Source: Pleomorphomonas sp. PLEO
GTDB lineage: Bacteria > Pseudomonadota > Alphaproteobacteria > Rhizobiales > Pleomorphomonadaceae
Reading direction: 5' to 3'
DNA: 64,000 nt
Assembly: GCF_041320595.1 (NCBI RefSeq)
Contig: NZ_CP166625.1
Location: 2,119,501 to 2,183,500 of the forward strand
Both the position numbers and the translations under genes were made by a program. Below the pieces are notes generated by a model. That model was not told the origin of the DNA, made no database searches, and saw nothing but the letters and a program-made list of their open reading frames with translations. This document shows positions 48,717 through 59,585 of this stretch, piece by piece. Position 1 is the first letter of the stretch; every line of letters begins with the position of its first letter.

Positions 48717-50818
48717 ACCCACTCTCCCCCCTCGCCGTTGTCGCCGCCGCCCTGTGGCTGGGCGTGGCGCCGACCAGCCTGGCCGCCGCCGATGCCAACC
48801 GGACAGGCGATCTAGCGCAACCGACCGCCAGCCCGACGCCGACGACCGACGCGGCGGCGGACGATGTCGACGTCAGCGCGCTTCGCTATTTCGCCCGAAA
48901 TGGCGACAGCGTCCGCCTCAACCTGGAAATCAGCCGTCTGCAGGCCCTCCACCCCGATTGGATCCCGCCCACCGATCCCGCCAACGCGCCCGAGCCGCCG
49001 GACCGGGAACTCAACGCCATCTGGCAGCTCTATTCCCAGGACCATTTCCCCGAGGCGCGCGCCGCCATCGCCGCCCGCAAGGAGCGCGAGCCCGACTGGC
49101 AACCGCCCGCCGACCTCCTGACCATGCTGGACCGTGGCGAGGCGCGGCGCCGCCTGACCAACGCCTACAACCTCAAGCAATATGCGAGGGTGGTGGAAAC
49201 CGCCGCCAACGCGCCGGATCTGACGTCCTGTTCCGAGATCAACGTGATCTGGATGGTCGCCGAGTCCTTCGTGCGCACCGACCGGGCCAAGCGCGGCGAG
49301 GACGCCTACGACTACGTGCTCAAGACCTGCGGCGGCGGCGACATCCACCGCGCCACGCTCCAGAAGGCGGCGGAGCTGTTGCCCTATGCGGCGGTGCAGC
49401 GGCTGATTGCCGACGAACCGCTGGCCGCGGAGGGGACCGGTGAGTTCGCCTCCCTCAAGGACGACCTTGCCCGCCGTTTCGTGGGCGATGCCAATGCCGA
49501 TGCCAAGCTGGTCGTCGACGCGTCCTATGTCGAGCGGCTGAAGAGCATGGCCGACCAGGGCGGTTCGGTGGACGACGTCCTCAATTATGCCTGGTACGTC
49601 TGGCTGCATGGCCGCTCGCCCGCTGCCCAGGCCTATTTCGAACGGGCGCGCACCCTTCAGGATTCGGCGTCGGCGGCCGTCGGTCTCACGCTGACGCTGC
49701 TTGCCAAACAGCAATATGCCGAGGGGGAGGCCGTCATGTACGGCTGGCGCCAGACGTCGAAGGATACCATGGCCACCTATCTGGCGGCGGCGGCCAACCT
49801 TCTGTCGCAAAATCCGCCGGTAACAATTGACGCCGCGGTGATGCAACGCATGGCCGAGGCGGTTCTGACGGAACGGGATGCCGTCGCCGCCCAGCAATTC
49901 GGCTGGTATGCCCGCCAGGCCCACCAGTTGGAAACCGCCTCCGACTGGTTTTCGACGGCGCTGTCCTGGTCCGCCGACGACGAGCCCTCGGCTTTTGGCC
50001 TGACGCTGACCCGCCTCGATCTCGGCGATGTCGCAACGGCCACGCGCCTGCGGGACGCCTGGGCCGATCGCTCACCCCGCATCGCCGCCCTGGGGCGCGC
50101 ACCAGCCCCAGCCCCAGCCCCGGGCCGGAAGGCCGCTATCGAGGGGGATGTCGCCGTGACCGGGTCCATACCGGCCGCCGGGCAAGCCCCGGTTGGCCCG
50201 GCGGTGTCCACGGTGGCCTTTTCAGCTCCGATGAGCGCCAAGGCGCAACCGAAAGGCAGGCGCGTTGAGGCCTCCGCCTCGACGCCGCGTAGCGCGGGCG
50301 CGGGCAATTGCAAGGGTGTGACGGCCCCGTCGCAGTCCCAGCCGACATCCGACGCCGCCGCTCTGCGTCTGGGCTGGTGCTATATGGACCTCAAACAGCC
50401 GGCGTCCGCCCTCAGAAGCTTCGAGGCGGTTGCCGCCCGTGCCTCGGCCAGCCGTCGCGAGGAAGCCAGCTACGGCCGGGCGCTCGCCTTGCTGCGGCTG
50501 GGGCTGACCGACGAAGCGGCGATCGCCGCCACCGGCACGCCGATGTCGCCCGAGCGGGCGGCGACGCTGCAGACGATCATTCTGGCCAACCGGGCCATCG
50601 CCGCCTTCGACGGTAACCGGTTCCGGGAAGCCATTCTCTATCTCGATCAGCGGGCCGCTCTGGCGCCCGAGCCCTTGGATCTGATGACGTTGCGCGGCCA
50701 TGCCTACGTCAAGCTTGGCTCCATGGAAGAGGCAAAGCGGGTGTTCTCGGCCTTGGCGGCGATCGGCAATCCCGAGGGGCCGCGCGGGCTCAACATGATC
50801 CGCGACCAGCATGGCTAG
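48707..50818 (+). CDS. periplasmic TPR protein of the cellulose operon
   Basis: This protein is 703 residues from GTG 48707, with AGGGAG 11 bases upstream inside bcsZ. A signal peptide (PLAVVAAALWLGVAPTSLAAA) is followed by about ten helical repeats of TPR type (for example LNAIWQLYSQDHFPEARAAIAARKERE, NAYNLKQYARVVETAANAP, AALRLGWCYMDLKQPASALRSFEAVAARA). A Pro/Ala-rich linker sits at about residues 465-485. It occupies the place of BcsC but ends without the 16-strand outer-membrane barrel, so it may bridge to a separate porin or act as a periplasmic scaffold. Confidence 0.82.
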   Translation: MSVNPLSPLAVVAAALWLGVAPTSLAAADANRTGDLAQPTASPTPTTDAAADDVDVSALRYFARNGDSVRLNLEISRLQALHPDWIPPTDPANAPEPPDRELNAIWQLYSQDHFPEARAAIAARKEREPDWQPPADLLTMLDRGEARRRLTNAYNLKQYARVVETAANAPDLTSCSEINVIWMVAESFVRTDRAKRGEDAYDYVLKTCGGGDIHRATLQKAAELLPYAAVQRLIADEPLAAEGTGEFASLKDDLARRFVGDANADAKLVVDASYVERLKSMADQGGSVDDVLNYAWYVWLHGRSPAAQAYFERARTLQDSASAAVGLTLTLLAKQQYAEGEAVMYGWRQTSKDTMATYLAAAANLLSQNPPVTIDAAVMQRMAEAVLTERDAVAAQQFGWYARQAHQLETASDWFSTALSWSADDEPSAFGLTLTRLDLGDVATATRLRDAWADRSPRIAALGRAPAPAPAPGRKAAIEGDVAVTGSIPAAGQAPVGPAVSTVAFSAPMSAKAQPKGRRVEASASTPRSAGAGNCKGVTAPSQSQPTSDAAALRLGWCYMDLKQPASALRSFEAVAARASASRREEASYGRALALLRLGLTDEAAIAATGTPMSPERAATLQTIILANRAIAAFDGNRFREAILYLDQRAALAPEPLDLMTLRGHAYVKLGSMEEAKRVFSALAAIGNPEGPRGLNMIRDQHG

Positions 50819-50849
50819 TACCAAGATGCATTGAAAATGCCTCTTGGTA
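50819..50849 (+). terminator. hairpin directly after the cellulose operon
   Basis: TACCAAGATGCATT (50819-50832) and AATGCCTCTTGGTA (50836-50849) pair at 13 of 14 positions around GAA, starting at the base after the TPR gene stop. It forms one end of the dispersed repeat copy and probably also serves as the transcript end. Confidence 0.55.
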
Positions 50850-50948
50850 TTCTGCTTGCCGATTTCTCATGCCCCTGATGCAAATGAGAAATCGGCAATG
50901 ACGTCAATGAGCGGATGCGTCAGCATCTTCGCGAATTGGTGTAAACGC
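50819..50948. repeat. dispersed intergenic repeat, copy 2 (about 130 bp)
   Basis: This is the inverted counterpart of the repeat at 33130-33252. Its central stem has perfect 15-bp arms TTGCCGATTTCTCAT (50856-50870) and ATGAGAAATCGGCAA (50884-50898) across a 13-base loop. The fourth pair is C-G here and T-A in copy 1. Confidence 0.8.
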
Positions 50949-51013
50949 GATCGTTTCCGAGCTCGCCACGGATGATTGACGAACCCATTGGTGGTCACTG
51001 ATCCCTTCGAAGG

Positions 51014-51038
51014 GGGAGGATACCCTCGGCATCCTCCC
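51014..51038. terminator. GC-rich hairpin, possible terminator
   Basis: GGGAGGAT (51014-51021) and ATCCTCCC (51031-51038) pair perfectly across nine bases. A T-rich but interrupted tail follows (TTTCGTCTATTT). It could end transcripts that pass the cellulose operon. Confidence 0.5.
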
Positions 51039-51256
51039 TTTCGTCTATTTAAAGTATTTTTCTGTTCAGGAAATGGTCCGCCGTCGTGTGGCGTCGACGG
51101 CGGACCTATTTTAACTATGGCTAGTCCCTCGGATGTCAACTTCCGAGGATAAATTTATAAAAAAAGTCCGAAATATATTTTGTGGTTACTTCCCACCGCC
51201 CCCGCGGCGCTCGTCTTTGTCTAGGTAGTTTTGCGTCAAATGAGAGCCGTTTGCAA

Positions 51257-51274
51257 CGGGGTAGATCTACCCCG
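51257..51274. promoter_or_regulatory. perfect 18-bp palindrome CGGGGTAGATCTACCCCG
   Basis: Both halves CGGGGTAGA and TCTACCCCG are exact reverse complements with no spacer. Such a symmetric site in a non-coding region is typical of a dimeric regulator. The nearest regulator gene is the LuxR-type protein about 580 bases downstream. Confidence 0.5.
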
Positions 51275-51342
51275 AGCCTCCCGGGGGGCTGTGAGGCACT
51301 CGATTATACTTAATTATTGTTGAATGCTCATTCTGCTGCTTG

Positions 51343-51387
51343 TCGCTATCTACCTAGCCACCAGCGAGTTTCGAGTCGGGCTCTGAA
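51343..51387. repeat. short dispersed repeat, copy 2 (about 46 bp)
   Basis: The core 51361-51387 matches 34372-34398 at 25 of 27 positions in direct orientation, with weaker similarity to the left. Confidence 0.65.
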
Positions 51388-51856
51388 GGTTATCGTCTGC
51401 GCGGCGGCCGGTCGCGCCTGGAATTTGCGAGGTATATGAAACTCACAATAGCCGAATTCACGAGAGGGGCGATCGATCCGCTTGTCCTAAATGCGAATCA
51501 TATGCATTATCAATGACAAATTTTATCATTATTGGTTGTGCGCAGGCGCTCTGAACGCCGATTCTTATACTTTTGACTTAGGTAAAAATACCCATTTTTA
51601 TCCCTGTGTACATCCGCCCACTTACTAGCGTAAATAAAGTATATATGAATTTTATCTTCGTCAGAATATGTATTATGGATGCTCTATTAAAGCTAAGGCG
51701 GCAAATATTTGGTGTATAGGGTCGGCTACGGTCAGGTAAATATACCCCTGACGGGCTTCGTTATGGCTTGTATGGGTTGACTTCAAACTTTCACAGAAGT
51801 CAGATTGCATCATTATTGGAGCAATCGATTGTGCCTGTTCGAGGCAAATCGAGAAA

Positions 51857-52483
51857 ATGGGGAATAAGGGTCGCTTCATGCAAGCCAAAAAACATGAATG
51901 GGACCAAGATCCACCCAGAGCAGCGCAAGACGCCAGCTCGCGAAAAGCTCGCTTTGTCAGTCGCGCAAACGCGCTGACGGCTCACAGGCCATATGATGCC
52001 GCGAGCCGGGATATGGCTCGGCACAAGTGGCATATCGATCTTTCTTCAGCCAAGATAAGTCATATGCCATCCGCTGCTGACGAACTTTCACCTGCGTTGG
52101 CGCCGCATGGTATTAGCTATGAATCCGTTCGGCCAAAACCGCCGAACCAAACAGATTTCATTGATCAAATATTCTTTCGAAAAGAAATACATTTTTTTAT
52201 ATTAGAACGAGTATTACTATCAATTACTAAACGAAAAGAAATGATATCAGATATTGATCTACATCTCAATGAGCGGGAGATTGAGACCGTATCATATCTC
52301 GCGGCGGGCTATGGCGCCAAGGAAATTGCCCGCGAACTCAACCTCTCTCCCAGAACCGTTGAACATCGGATCGAAGCGCTGAAACGTCGTGTTGGCGCGC
52401 GCAATGTCACCCATCTCATTGCTATGATTCTATTGAGCAATAGTATTCGAGATTCAGGCGAGTCCGATATCAAAGACGAATAA
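51857..52483 (+). CDS. LuxR-type helix-turn-helix regulator
   Basis: This protein is 208 residues from ATG 51857. ATG 51878 (AAGGG 7 bases upstream) is an equally good start. The last 70 residues form a GerE/LuxR DNA-binding domain: LNEREIETVSYLAAGYGAKEIARELNLSPRTVEHRIEALKRRVGARN. The N-terminal 120 residues are not recognisable as a sensor (no autoinducer or receiver domain). Codon use in the middle (about 52140-52270) is strikingly AT-rich compared with the flanks. The gene follows a long regulatory spacer and may control the polysaccharide genes. That link is inference. Confidence 0.75.
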   Translation: MGNKGRFMQAKKHEWDQDPPRAAQDASSRKARFVSRANALTAHRPYDAASRDMARHKWHIDLSSAKISHMPSAADELSPALAPHGISYESVRPKPPNQTDFIDQIFFRKEIHFFILERVLLSITKRKEMISDIDLHLNEREIETVSYLAAGYGAKEIARELNLSPRTVEHRIEALKRRVGARNVTHLIAMILLSNSIRDSGESDIKDE

Positions 52484-52593
52484 CCGGAAATTTCGCGTCA
52501 GACAGATATCTCAAGCTTTATGCTGATTTCATTCCCGTTTTCTTTTGTCGTTTTCATTCGAAGATTTCGATCAATCATTGCTTTGAGGATGCT

Positions 52594-52968
52594 ATGCACC
52601 CAAAGATTTTCGAGAGGCGAGGGCGCGTGCTCGCCGAAAAATGCGCCGAGATAGATAGTGAAATTAAAGCCGTATCGGCCGCCATGGCTCGGCGTGTTCG
52701 GCTGGCCGGCGTATTGTGTCTTGGCGAGCGGGAGGCGGATGCCCTCGAGAAGCAGTTCCACGCAAGCGTATGTTACGTCATCGAGGTTCCCGTGGTTTCC
52801 GAAGAAGGGATGCGCGCCCGCCGCGAGCTGATCAAACAACTTACGGCTCTTGATAAGTACATTAGTTTCTTGCTCAGCTCTCCGTGGACCTCTCGCGAGA
52901 GTCCCGTCGAAAGCCAGCAGAAATTGGAACAATGTCGCCTGGGTTTGGATGAAATTGGGCTCTGCTAG
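52594..52968 (+). CDS. hypothetical helical protein
   Basis: This protein is 124 residues from ATG 52594, with GAGG upstream. It is helical and rich in charged residues (RVLAEKCAEIDSEIKAVSAAMARR; MRARRELIKQLTALDKYISFLL), with no known motif. Codon positions look coding on this strand. A competing minus-strand frame (52498-52932) covers the same DNA, so strand choice is not certain. It may be a small coiled-coil regulator. Confidence 0.5.
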   Translation: MHPKIFERRGRVLAEKCAEIDSEIKAVSAAMARRVRLAGVLCLGEREADALEKQFHASVCYVIEVPVVSEEGMRARRELIKQLTALDKYISFLLSSPWTSRESPVESQQKLEQCRLGLDEIGLC

Positions 52969-53110
52969 AGTTCCTGCATAAATCTAAACGTATAGATCGA
53001 TTGGTATACCTATATTCGACAATGGGAAATTACAAACAGATCTTCATGAAAGAAGGGCTCCAATTTCTGAGACTTATGGATGCTCAATATAATAATCTAC
53101 AGGTTCGACA

Positions 53111-53389
53111 ATGGCGCACTGCCCACATTGCTTAAATAACGTACCAAGAAAAGAAATTCTATGCCGCTCCTGCGGAGCTGAAAAGGGATACATACACTTC
53201 AATAGAAAAGTCAGGGGCGCATTGTTCCTAACCGTGTGTGGAATATTGTTGCCTGTGGCAATCGCCCTGTATGTTCCGCTCTGTTTTCACGGCGCTGAAA
53301 CTCTGTTCTGGTCGGCCCTGGCGATTGCTTTGGGGCTGAGTGTGTTTTCCATCTATAGGCTCGTGATCGGGCCTATCTGGTATCGTTAG
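53111..53389 (+). CDS. small zinc-ribbon membrane protein
   Basis: This 92-residue protein has a zinc ribbon Cys4-X2-Cys7 and Cys18-X2-Cys21 (CPHC ... CRSC) at the N-terminus. Two transmembrane helices follow (GALFLTVCGILLPVAIALYVPLCF and TLFWSALAIALGLSVFSIYRLVI). Such zinc-ribbon membrane proteins are common and uncharacterised. The start ATG 53111 has only a weak ribosome site. No operon partner is evident. Confidence 0.65.
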   Translation: MAHCPHCLNNVPRKEILCRSCGAEKGYIHFNRKVRGALFLTVCGILLPVAIALYVPLCFHGAETLFWSALAIALGLSVFSIYRLVIGPIWYR

Positions 53390-53494
53390 GACAACACCAA
53401 CAACGACGCGCCGCGGTTTGGCGAAAGAAACGGATCAAGGCGCTGCGCCTCACCGTTCCGCCAGCTCGTCGCCGCTGGCCCTTAGAACGCTATT

Positions 53495-53515
53495 CGATCT
53501 GATTGAATCAGATCG
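53495..53515. repeat. perfect 21-bp palindrome downstream of the GGDEF gene
   Basis: CGATCTGATT (53495-53504) and AATCAGATCG (53506-53515) are perfect 10-bp arms around one G. It lies 28 bases past the end of the diguanylate cyclase gene and contains a GAATC (CcrM-type GANTC) site. It may be an operator or a transcript-end hairpin. Confidence 0.55.
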
Positions 53516-53542
53516 GCGCTCTAAGTACTTGGTTTGGAAGCA

Positions 53543-54758
<1,216 letters not shown>

Positions 54759-54766
<8 letters not shown>

Positions 54767-55916
54767 CCTGTTGGTCCCCAGGCAAGTCTCCGATCGCAAT
54801 CCCGGTCAGGGTATGGTTGACGTGAATGCCGTTATACTGCTCACCATAACAGGAAAAGCCGATGACGTTATTCTCGCTCAGAATGCTTTCGACCTCCCTG
54901 GTTAATGTTTTACTCGAGATATTGAGCTTTCTCAGGATACAGTCAAACCCTATCAGTAATTCGGGCAGTCCTATTGCTTTGCGGATCTCGGCGAGCGCCG
55001 CGCTCAGGTTGGCGACGACGTCGGTCATGCTGGCAATGCGGAACACCATACCCTCGTCGATGGCGCAGTAGAAGGTGAGGCTGCCGTCGCGATGAGCCGT
55101 CTGGACGGCGCGCACGTAATGGGTACCGGCCAGCAGAACGACGATCGGCGCGTCGGCGAACTTGGCCGGGCCAAGGCTCTTCTGGGGGACGTCGATCACC
55201 CGGGCATATTCCTCGGCGGCCGGCAGCCCGTTGATCTCCAACACGCGGCGGCGCTCCGGCTCGGCGGCCGTCACCACCAGCCGTTCGTCGTTTGGCACGA
55301 AGTTCTGGATCTTGACGGCACGGAATGGCCGCGAGGTGGCGACCAGGATCACCACCGCCGCGTCGGTGTGGAAGCGCCCGCCGTGATAGACATGGGTGCG
55401 CACGAAATTGAGGTCGTCGCCCGCCGATCCTCCGACCAGGCAGACGTCGTCGAGGGCGGTCTGGAAGGCGCGGCAGACCAGTTCCTCGCGGATCGACAGG
55501 CCGTCGATCAGCGACAGCGCGAAGCGGTTGGCAAGCTCAGGGCAAGCGTCGGTCTTGGTGTCGAGTTCCAGCAACTGCGACTGGACGAGGGCGCGGGCCG
55601 AGGACAGCTCGAACCGCTGCAGGTTGGCAACGAGGTGGCCGACGGCGGCGAAACTGTCGCCGGGCAAGCTGACGCCGCTGAGGCTATAGTTGAGGTAACC
55701 CTCGGGGCCGATTTCGCCGGCGGTGGTGCAGCCGATCACTTGCACCCCGGGGAATTGGCGGGTCATCTCGTCGGCTATGTCGTCGAGTTCATAGGCGCTG
55801 GAACAGAAAAACAGCACCAGGGCCATGTCGGGCTGGAAGACGCCGTCATGGAATTCCCGCACGGCGGTGCGCGCGTCTGTACTGGCAGAATGAAAGCGGC
55901 GAATGGGAGCGCGCAT
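54759..55916 (-). CDS. FIST-domain sensor protein
   Basis: This 385-residue protein has an N-terminal FIST_N domain with VQVIGCTTAGEIGPEGY and CLVGGSAGDDLNF, and a C-terminal FIST_C domain (VVLLAGTHYVRAVQTAHRDGSLTFYCAIDEGMVFRIA ... GFDCILRKLNI ... NVIGFSCYGEQYNGIHVNHTLTGIAIG). FIST proteins are thought to sense small ligands, perhaps amino acids, and often stand beside signalling enzymes. Here the stop overlaps the start of the diguanylate cyclase, so the pair is very likely one signalling unit. Confidence 0.9.
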
Positions 55917-56179
55917 TTGGGAGGGGGTTCTCGGACGTCGATATAAACCCCAGTATCACCGCCCCATGGCTTCCATCTTCTTATCAATGTTTATATTCTG
56001 TAGTAGAAGTAACGCCTTCGTTAAGGTCTGGATACAAATACCAATGTCCGTTGCGATTGCGTAAGCACGACGATGGATGCCGCAAGAGGCGGCGGTCCTG
56101 ACGCGGGCGGGGGAGAGCATTGATGCTCTGGTCACACCGGAGCCTATCCCGGTGCGACCTTCCGGCGTGAGCCGGCTTC

Positions 56180-58180
56180 TCAAACGAGGTATTGGTCGAT
56201 CTTGCGCAGGACTTTTTCCTTGCTGAAGCCGAAATAGTCGAACAACACATCGGCCGGCGCCGACTCCCCGAAGCCGGTCATGCCGATGACCATGCCGTCG
56301 AGGCCGACGTAGCGCTCCCAGAACGAAGCGATGCTCGCCTCGATGGCAACCCGCTTGCGCACCGTTGGCGGCAGCACCGCGTCCCGATACGCCTTGTCCT
56401 GGTCGTCGAAGCGCCGTGTGCAGGGCATCGACACGACGCGAACTTGCATGCCCCGTTTCTTGAGCTCGGCGGCGGCGTCGACCGCCAACCCGACTTCCGA
56501 ACCGCTGGAGATCAGGATCAACTCGGGCACGCCCTCGCAATCGACGAGAACATAACCGCCGCGCGTCACGGCCTTCAGTTGCTCGGGCGTGCGGGACTGC
56601 TGCGGCAGCGCCTGGCGCGTGAAGACGAGGGCCGACGGACCATCCATTCTTTCGATGGCCTGTTGCCAGCCGATCGCCGCCTCAACCTGATCGCAGCCGC
56701 GCCAGGTCTCGACGTTGGGCGTCATCCTGAGGGATGCGAGCTGTTCGACGGGCTGATGGGTCGGGCCATCCTCACCCAGGCCGATGCTGTCGTGGGTGTA
56801 AACGAGGATCACCCGCAGTTTCATCAGCGCCGCCATGCGGACGGCGTTGCGGGCATATTCCATGAACATCAGGAAGGTGCCGCCATAGGGCACGAAGCCG
56901 CCATGCAGGGCGATGCCGCTGAGGATCGCCGTCATGCCGAACTCGCGCACGCCGTAGTGGATGTAGTTGCCGTCGGCGGTGGCGGCGTTGACGTCGACCG
57001 AATTGGTCAGCCGTGTCAGGTTCGACGGAGACAGGTCGGCCGAGCCGCCGAAGAACTCGGGCAGCACCTCGGCGAAAGCCTTGATGGTGTTCTGGCTCGC
57101 CTGCCGGGTGGCAAGCGACGCCGGGTTGGCCTGCAGGCTGGCGATGTAGGCGTTGCTATGTTCGGCCCAGTTTTCGGGAAGCTCTTCGTGCGAGCGCCGC
57201 AGCAATTCCCTGGCGAGATCGGGATAGTCGCGGGCGTAGGCGTCGAAGGCCCGCTGCCAATCGTTCTGGAGCTCGGCCCCCCTGGCGCGGCCGTCCCAGG
57301 CCTTGAGAATGTCATCGGCAATGACGAAGGGCTCGGCCGTCCATCCCAGCTGCTTGCGAACCAGAGCCACCTCGGCCACGCCGAGCGGCGAGCCGTGGGC
57401 ATCATGGCTGTCGGCCTTGTTGGGCGAGCCGAAGCCGATCGTCGTGCGGCAGCACAGAAGGCTCGGCTTGCCGCTTTCCCGATGAGACAGTTCGATCGCC
57501 GCGGCGACGGCCTCGGCATCCTGACCATCGATGTCCTCGACGACGTGCCAGCCGTAAGCGCGGAAACGCGCCACCTTATCCTCGGAGAACCATGTGTCGA
57601 CGCGGCCGTCGATGGAAATGTGGTTGTTGTCCCAGAAGGCGATCAGCTTGCCGAGGCCGAGCGTGCCGGCCAGCGAGCAGGCCTCGTGCGAGATGCCTTC
57701 CATCAAGCAGCCATCGCCAAGGAAGCAATAGGTGAAGTGGTCGATGACCGCGTGGCCCGGCCGATTGAAGTGAGCGGCCAGCGTTCTTTCGGCGATGGCC
57801 ATGCCAACGGCATTGGCGATGCCCTGTCCGAGTGGCCCTGTCGTCGTTTCCACGCCGGGTGTCTGACGATATTCGGGATGGCCGGGCGTTCTCGAATGCA
57901 GTTGCCGGAAGCCCTTGATGTCGTCGATCGTCAGGTCGTAGCCGGTCAAATGCAGCAGGGAATAGAGCAGCATCGACGCATGGCCGTTGGACAGGACGAA
58001 GCGGTCGCGGTTGATCCAGGCGGGGTCGGCGGGATTGTGCCTGAGATACTTGCCCCACAGCGCCACGGCCATGTCGGCCATGCCCATCGGGGCGCCCGGA
58101 TGGCCGGAATTCGCCTTCTGAACGGCGTCGACGCTCAGCATGCGGATGGCATTTGCATAGGTCTTGTTTGCCAAATCCAT
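56180..58180 (-). CDS. tkt: transketolase
   Basis: This 666-residue protein has the thiamine diphosphate-binding segments of transketolase: [90 protein letters not shown] and the C-terminal Tyr/His-containing [24 protein letters not shown]. It transfers two-carbon ketol units in the pentose phosphate and Calvin-type pathways, producing pentose phosphate precursors. ATG at 58178-58180 is preferred. The longer frame (to 58411) is basic and unlike the family. A minus-strand stand-alone gene. The opposite-strand 752-residue frame is a shadow. Confidence 0.96.
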   Translation of the reverse strand: MDLANKTYANAIRMLSVDAVQKANSGHPGAPMGMADMAVALWGKYLRHNPADPAWINRDRFVLSNGHASMLLYSLLHLTGYDLTIDDIKGFRQLHSRTPGHPEYRQTPGVETTTGPLGQGIANAVGMAIAERTLAAHFNRPGHAVIDHFTYCFLGDGCLMEGISHEACSLAGTLGLGKLIAFWDNNHISIDGRVDTWFSEDKVARFRAYGWHVVEDIDGQDAEAVAAAIELSHRESGKPSLLCCRTTIGFGSPNKADSHDAHGSPLGVAEVALVRKQLGWTAEPFVIADDILKAWDGRARGAELQNDWQRAFDAYARDYPDLARELLRRSHEELPENWAEHSNAYIASLQANPASLATRQASQNTIKAFAEVLPEFFGGSADLSPSNLTRLTNSVDVNAATADGNYIHYGVREFGMTAILSGIALHGGFVPYGGTFLMFMEYARNAVRMAALMKLRVILVYTHDSIGLGEDGPTHQPVEQLASLRMTPNVETWRGCDQVEAAIGWQQAIERMDGPSALVFTRQALPQQSRTPEQLKAVTRGGYVLVDCEGVPELILISSGSEVGLAVDAAAELKKRGMQVRVVSMPCTRRFDDQDKAYRDAVLPPTVRKRVAIEASIASFWERYVGLDGMVIGMTGFGESAPADVLFDYFGFSKEKVLRKIDQYLV

Positions 58181-58502
58181 TGTCCATCGCCTTTCGGGCG
58201 CTGCCCCTTGAGGGGCGTTGTGAGGAGAGCGGCGGTCATGCCGACACCTGATCCGCGCCGGTGGTCTCGGAGGGATGCATATGTCAGGAGCGAACCGATA
58301 GGCCCTTTTCGCGGCTATTTCAGGCCCGCTTACCGGCGAACGGCAGCGATGTCGCGCCATTGTCGAAGCAGATGTTGCTCGCGGCCATGCACGGCTGCGA
58401 TCCATGACCAAGCTGGCTGCCGCAATGAGGATCTGGTGCCGGCCTTATAAAGGCGACACCCTGGGGAAGGGCGCTGGTGGGCGCCCTCCACTTGCGGGTT
58501 GT
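58181..58502. other. spacer between OmpA-like gene and tkt
   Basis: The spacer is 322 bases with no gene seen. It should hold the tkt promoter on the minus strand. Near the OmpA gene end lies the hairpin listed at 58468-58487. Confidence 0.5.
58468..58487 (-). terminator. hairpin after the OmpA-like gene
   Basis: AGGGCGC (58468-58474) and GCGCCCT (58481-58487) pair perfectly across six bases, just past the OmpA-like stop on the minus strand. The following tail is only weakly T-rich (TTCCCC). Confidence 0.5.
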
Positions 58503-59585
58503 TCAGTTCAGCCGAACCACCTCGACGCGGCGGTTCTTGGCGCGGCCGTCCTCGCTGGCGTTGGTAGCGACCGGCGCCACCATGCCGATGCCGGCACTCT
58601 TCATGCGGTCGGCCGGAACCTGGAAGCGCTTGGTCAGCGCGCCGACCACCGCCGCCGCCCGCTTCTTGGACAGGTCGATGTTGTAGTCGAAGGCGCCGAC
58701 GTTGTCGGTGTGACCGACGATGACCACCTTGAGGTCGGCGTTGTCCGACAAGAGCTTGGCGATCTCGGTCAGCGTTGGTTCGGACTCGGGTTTCAGCGTT
58801 GCCTTGTCGGTGTCGAACAGGATGCCGTAGAGCGCCACATGGCCGGAGGCATTGATATCCTTGGCCATCTCCTCGGCTTTGACCACCACCATCTTCTGCT
58901 CGCGCGCCTTCGGCTCCAGAATGTAGACGATGGCGATGGTGCGATTGTTGAAAGCGCCGCAATAGGGGCTGCCATCGGGGATGGTGTAGGTCTGGACGGC
59001 GAGGAAGCTGTCGCCGCCGTCGCCCGGCAGCCGGCCGGAGAAATAGCGCTGGTCGGTGATCGATGAGGTAACGGCGCAGGCGCCGTTGGAGAAGGCTCCA
59101 TCCTTCAGGTCCCTCTCGGTGAAGAAGTGCATGGTGAGGCTGGTGTCGCCGCCGCCGCCCGAACTCGACCGGGTGGACGAGCCGCCGCAGTCCTCGCCCT
59201 TGCACTCCCACAGCACCTCGCCGCCGGCCGCCCTCAGCGCGTCCTGATAGTTGCGCAGCACCTCGAGCGGCGAGCGATCCTCCGGCTCGATATAGACGAG
59301 CCGCGTCAACTGGCCCTCAAGGTCTTTGGATTGCTTGGGCGCGTAGACGTTGTTGTTGCTGGCATCGAGCTTGCCGTTGGCCTCCAGCGGCGACAGCGGC
59401 AGATTGAAATCGGTGAATTTCTGCTGGGCATAGCTGACGATGAACGACCCCTCGTAGCGCGGCACCAGCGGATTGTCGGCGGCGCCCTTGATGTCCTTGG
59501 TCGGCAGCGTCGCGTCGGCAAGGGCGGCGGGAATAAAGCCGAGGAGTCCGAGGGCCAGCAGGGCGCCCGCTTTCCAGTGTGACAT
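58503..59585 (-). CDS. OmpA-family outer-membrane protein with DUF4892-like N-terminus
   Basis: This 360-residue protein has a Sec signal peptide (GALLALGLLGFIPAALA). The N-terminal domain (residues about 25-210) is DUF4892-like with DNPLVPRYEGSFIVSY and FTDFNLPLSP. A Gly/Ser linker (GGSSTRSSSGGGGD) follows, then the C-terminal OmpA peptidoglycan-binding domain ALYGILFDTDKATLKPESEPTLTEIAKLL ... VVGHTDNVG ... NIDLSKKRAAAVVGAL ... NRRVEVVRLN. It probably links outer membrane to peptidoglycan. It is monocistronic and points away from the toxin-antitoxin genes. Confidence 0.88.
   Translation of the reverse strand: MSHWKAGALLALGLLGFIPAALADATLPTKDIKGAADNPLVPRYEGSFIVSYAQQKFTDFNLPLSPLEANGKLDASNNNVYAPKQSKDLEGQLTRLVYIEPEDRSPLEVLRNYQDALRAAGGEVLWECKGEDCGGSSTRSSSGGGGDTSLTMHFFTERDLKDGAFSNGACAVTSSITDQRYFSGRLPGDGGDSFLAVQTYTIPDGSPYCGAFNNRTIAIVYILEPKAREQKMVVVKAEEMAKDINASGHVALYGILFDTDKATLKPESEPTLTEIAKLLSDNADLKVVIVGHTDNVGAFDYNIDLSKKRAAAVVGALTKRFQVPADRMKSAGIGMVAPVATNASEDGRAKNRRVEVVRLN

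Larger units (their letters stand above)
50949..51856. other. long non-coding stretch between the cellulose operon and the LuxR gene
   Basis: The stretch is 908 bases without a credible gene. It contains a terminator-like hairpin (51014-51038), an 18-bp palindrome (51257-51274), a copy of the 46-bp repeat (51343-51387) and a long AT-rich segment (about 51440-51800) that probably holds the promoter of the LuxR-type gene. Confidence 0.6.

Noticed and set aside
52498-52932. 144-codon minus-strand frame opposite the hypothetical gene at 52594
   Set aside because: The plus-strand frame has a ribosome site and better codon pattern. I keep the plus frame at moderate confidence.
56192-58450. A 752-codon open frame on the plus strand opposite transketolase
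   Set aside because: It is a GC-rich shadow of the conserved tkt gene. The product has no recognisable domain and tkt motifs are continuous on the other strand.
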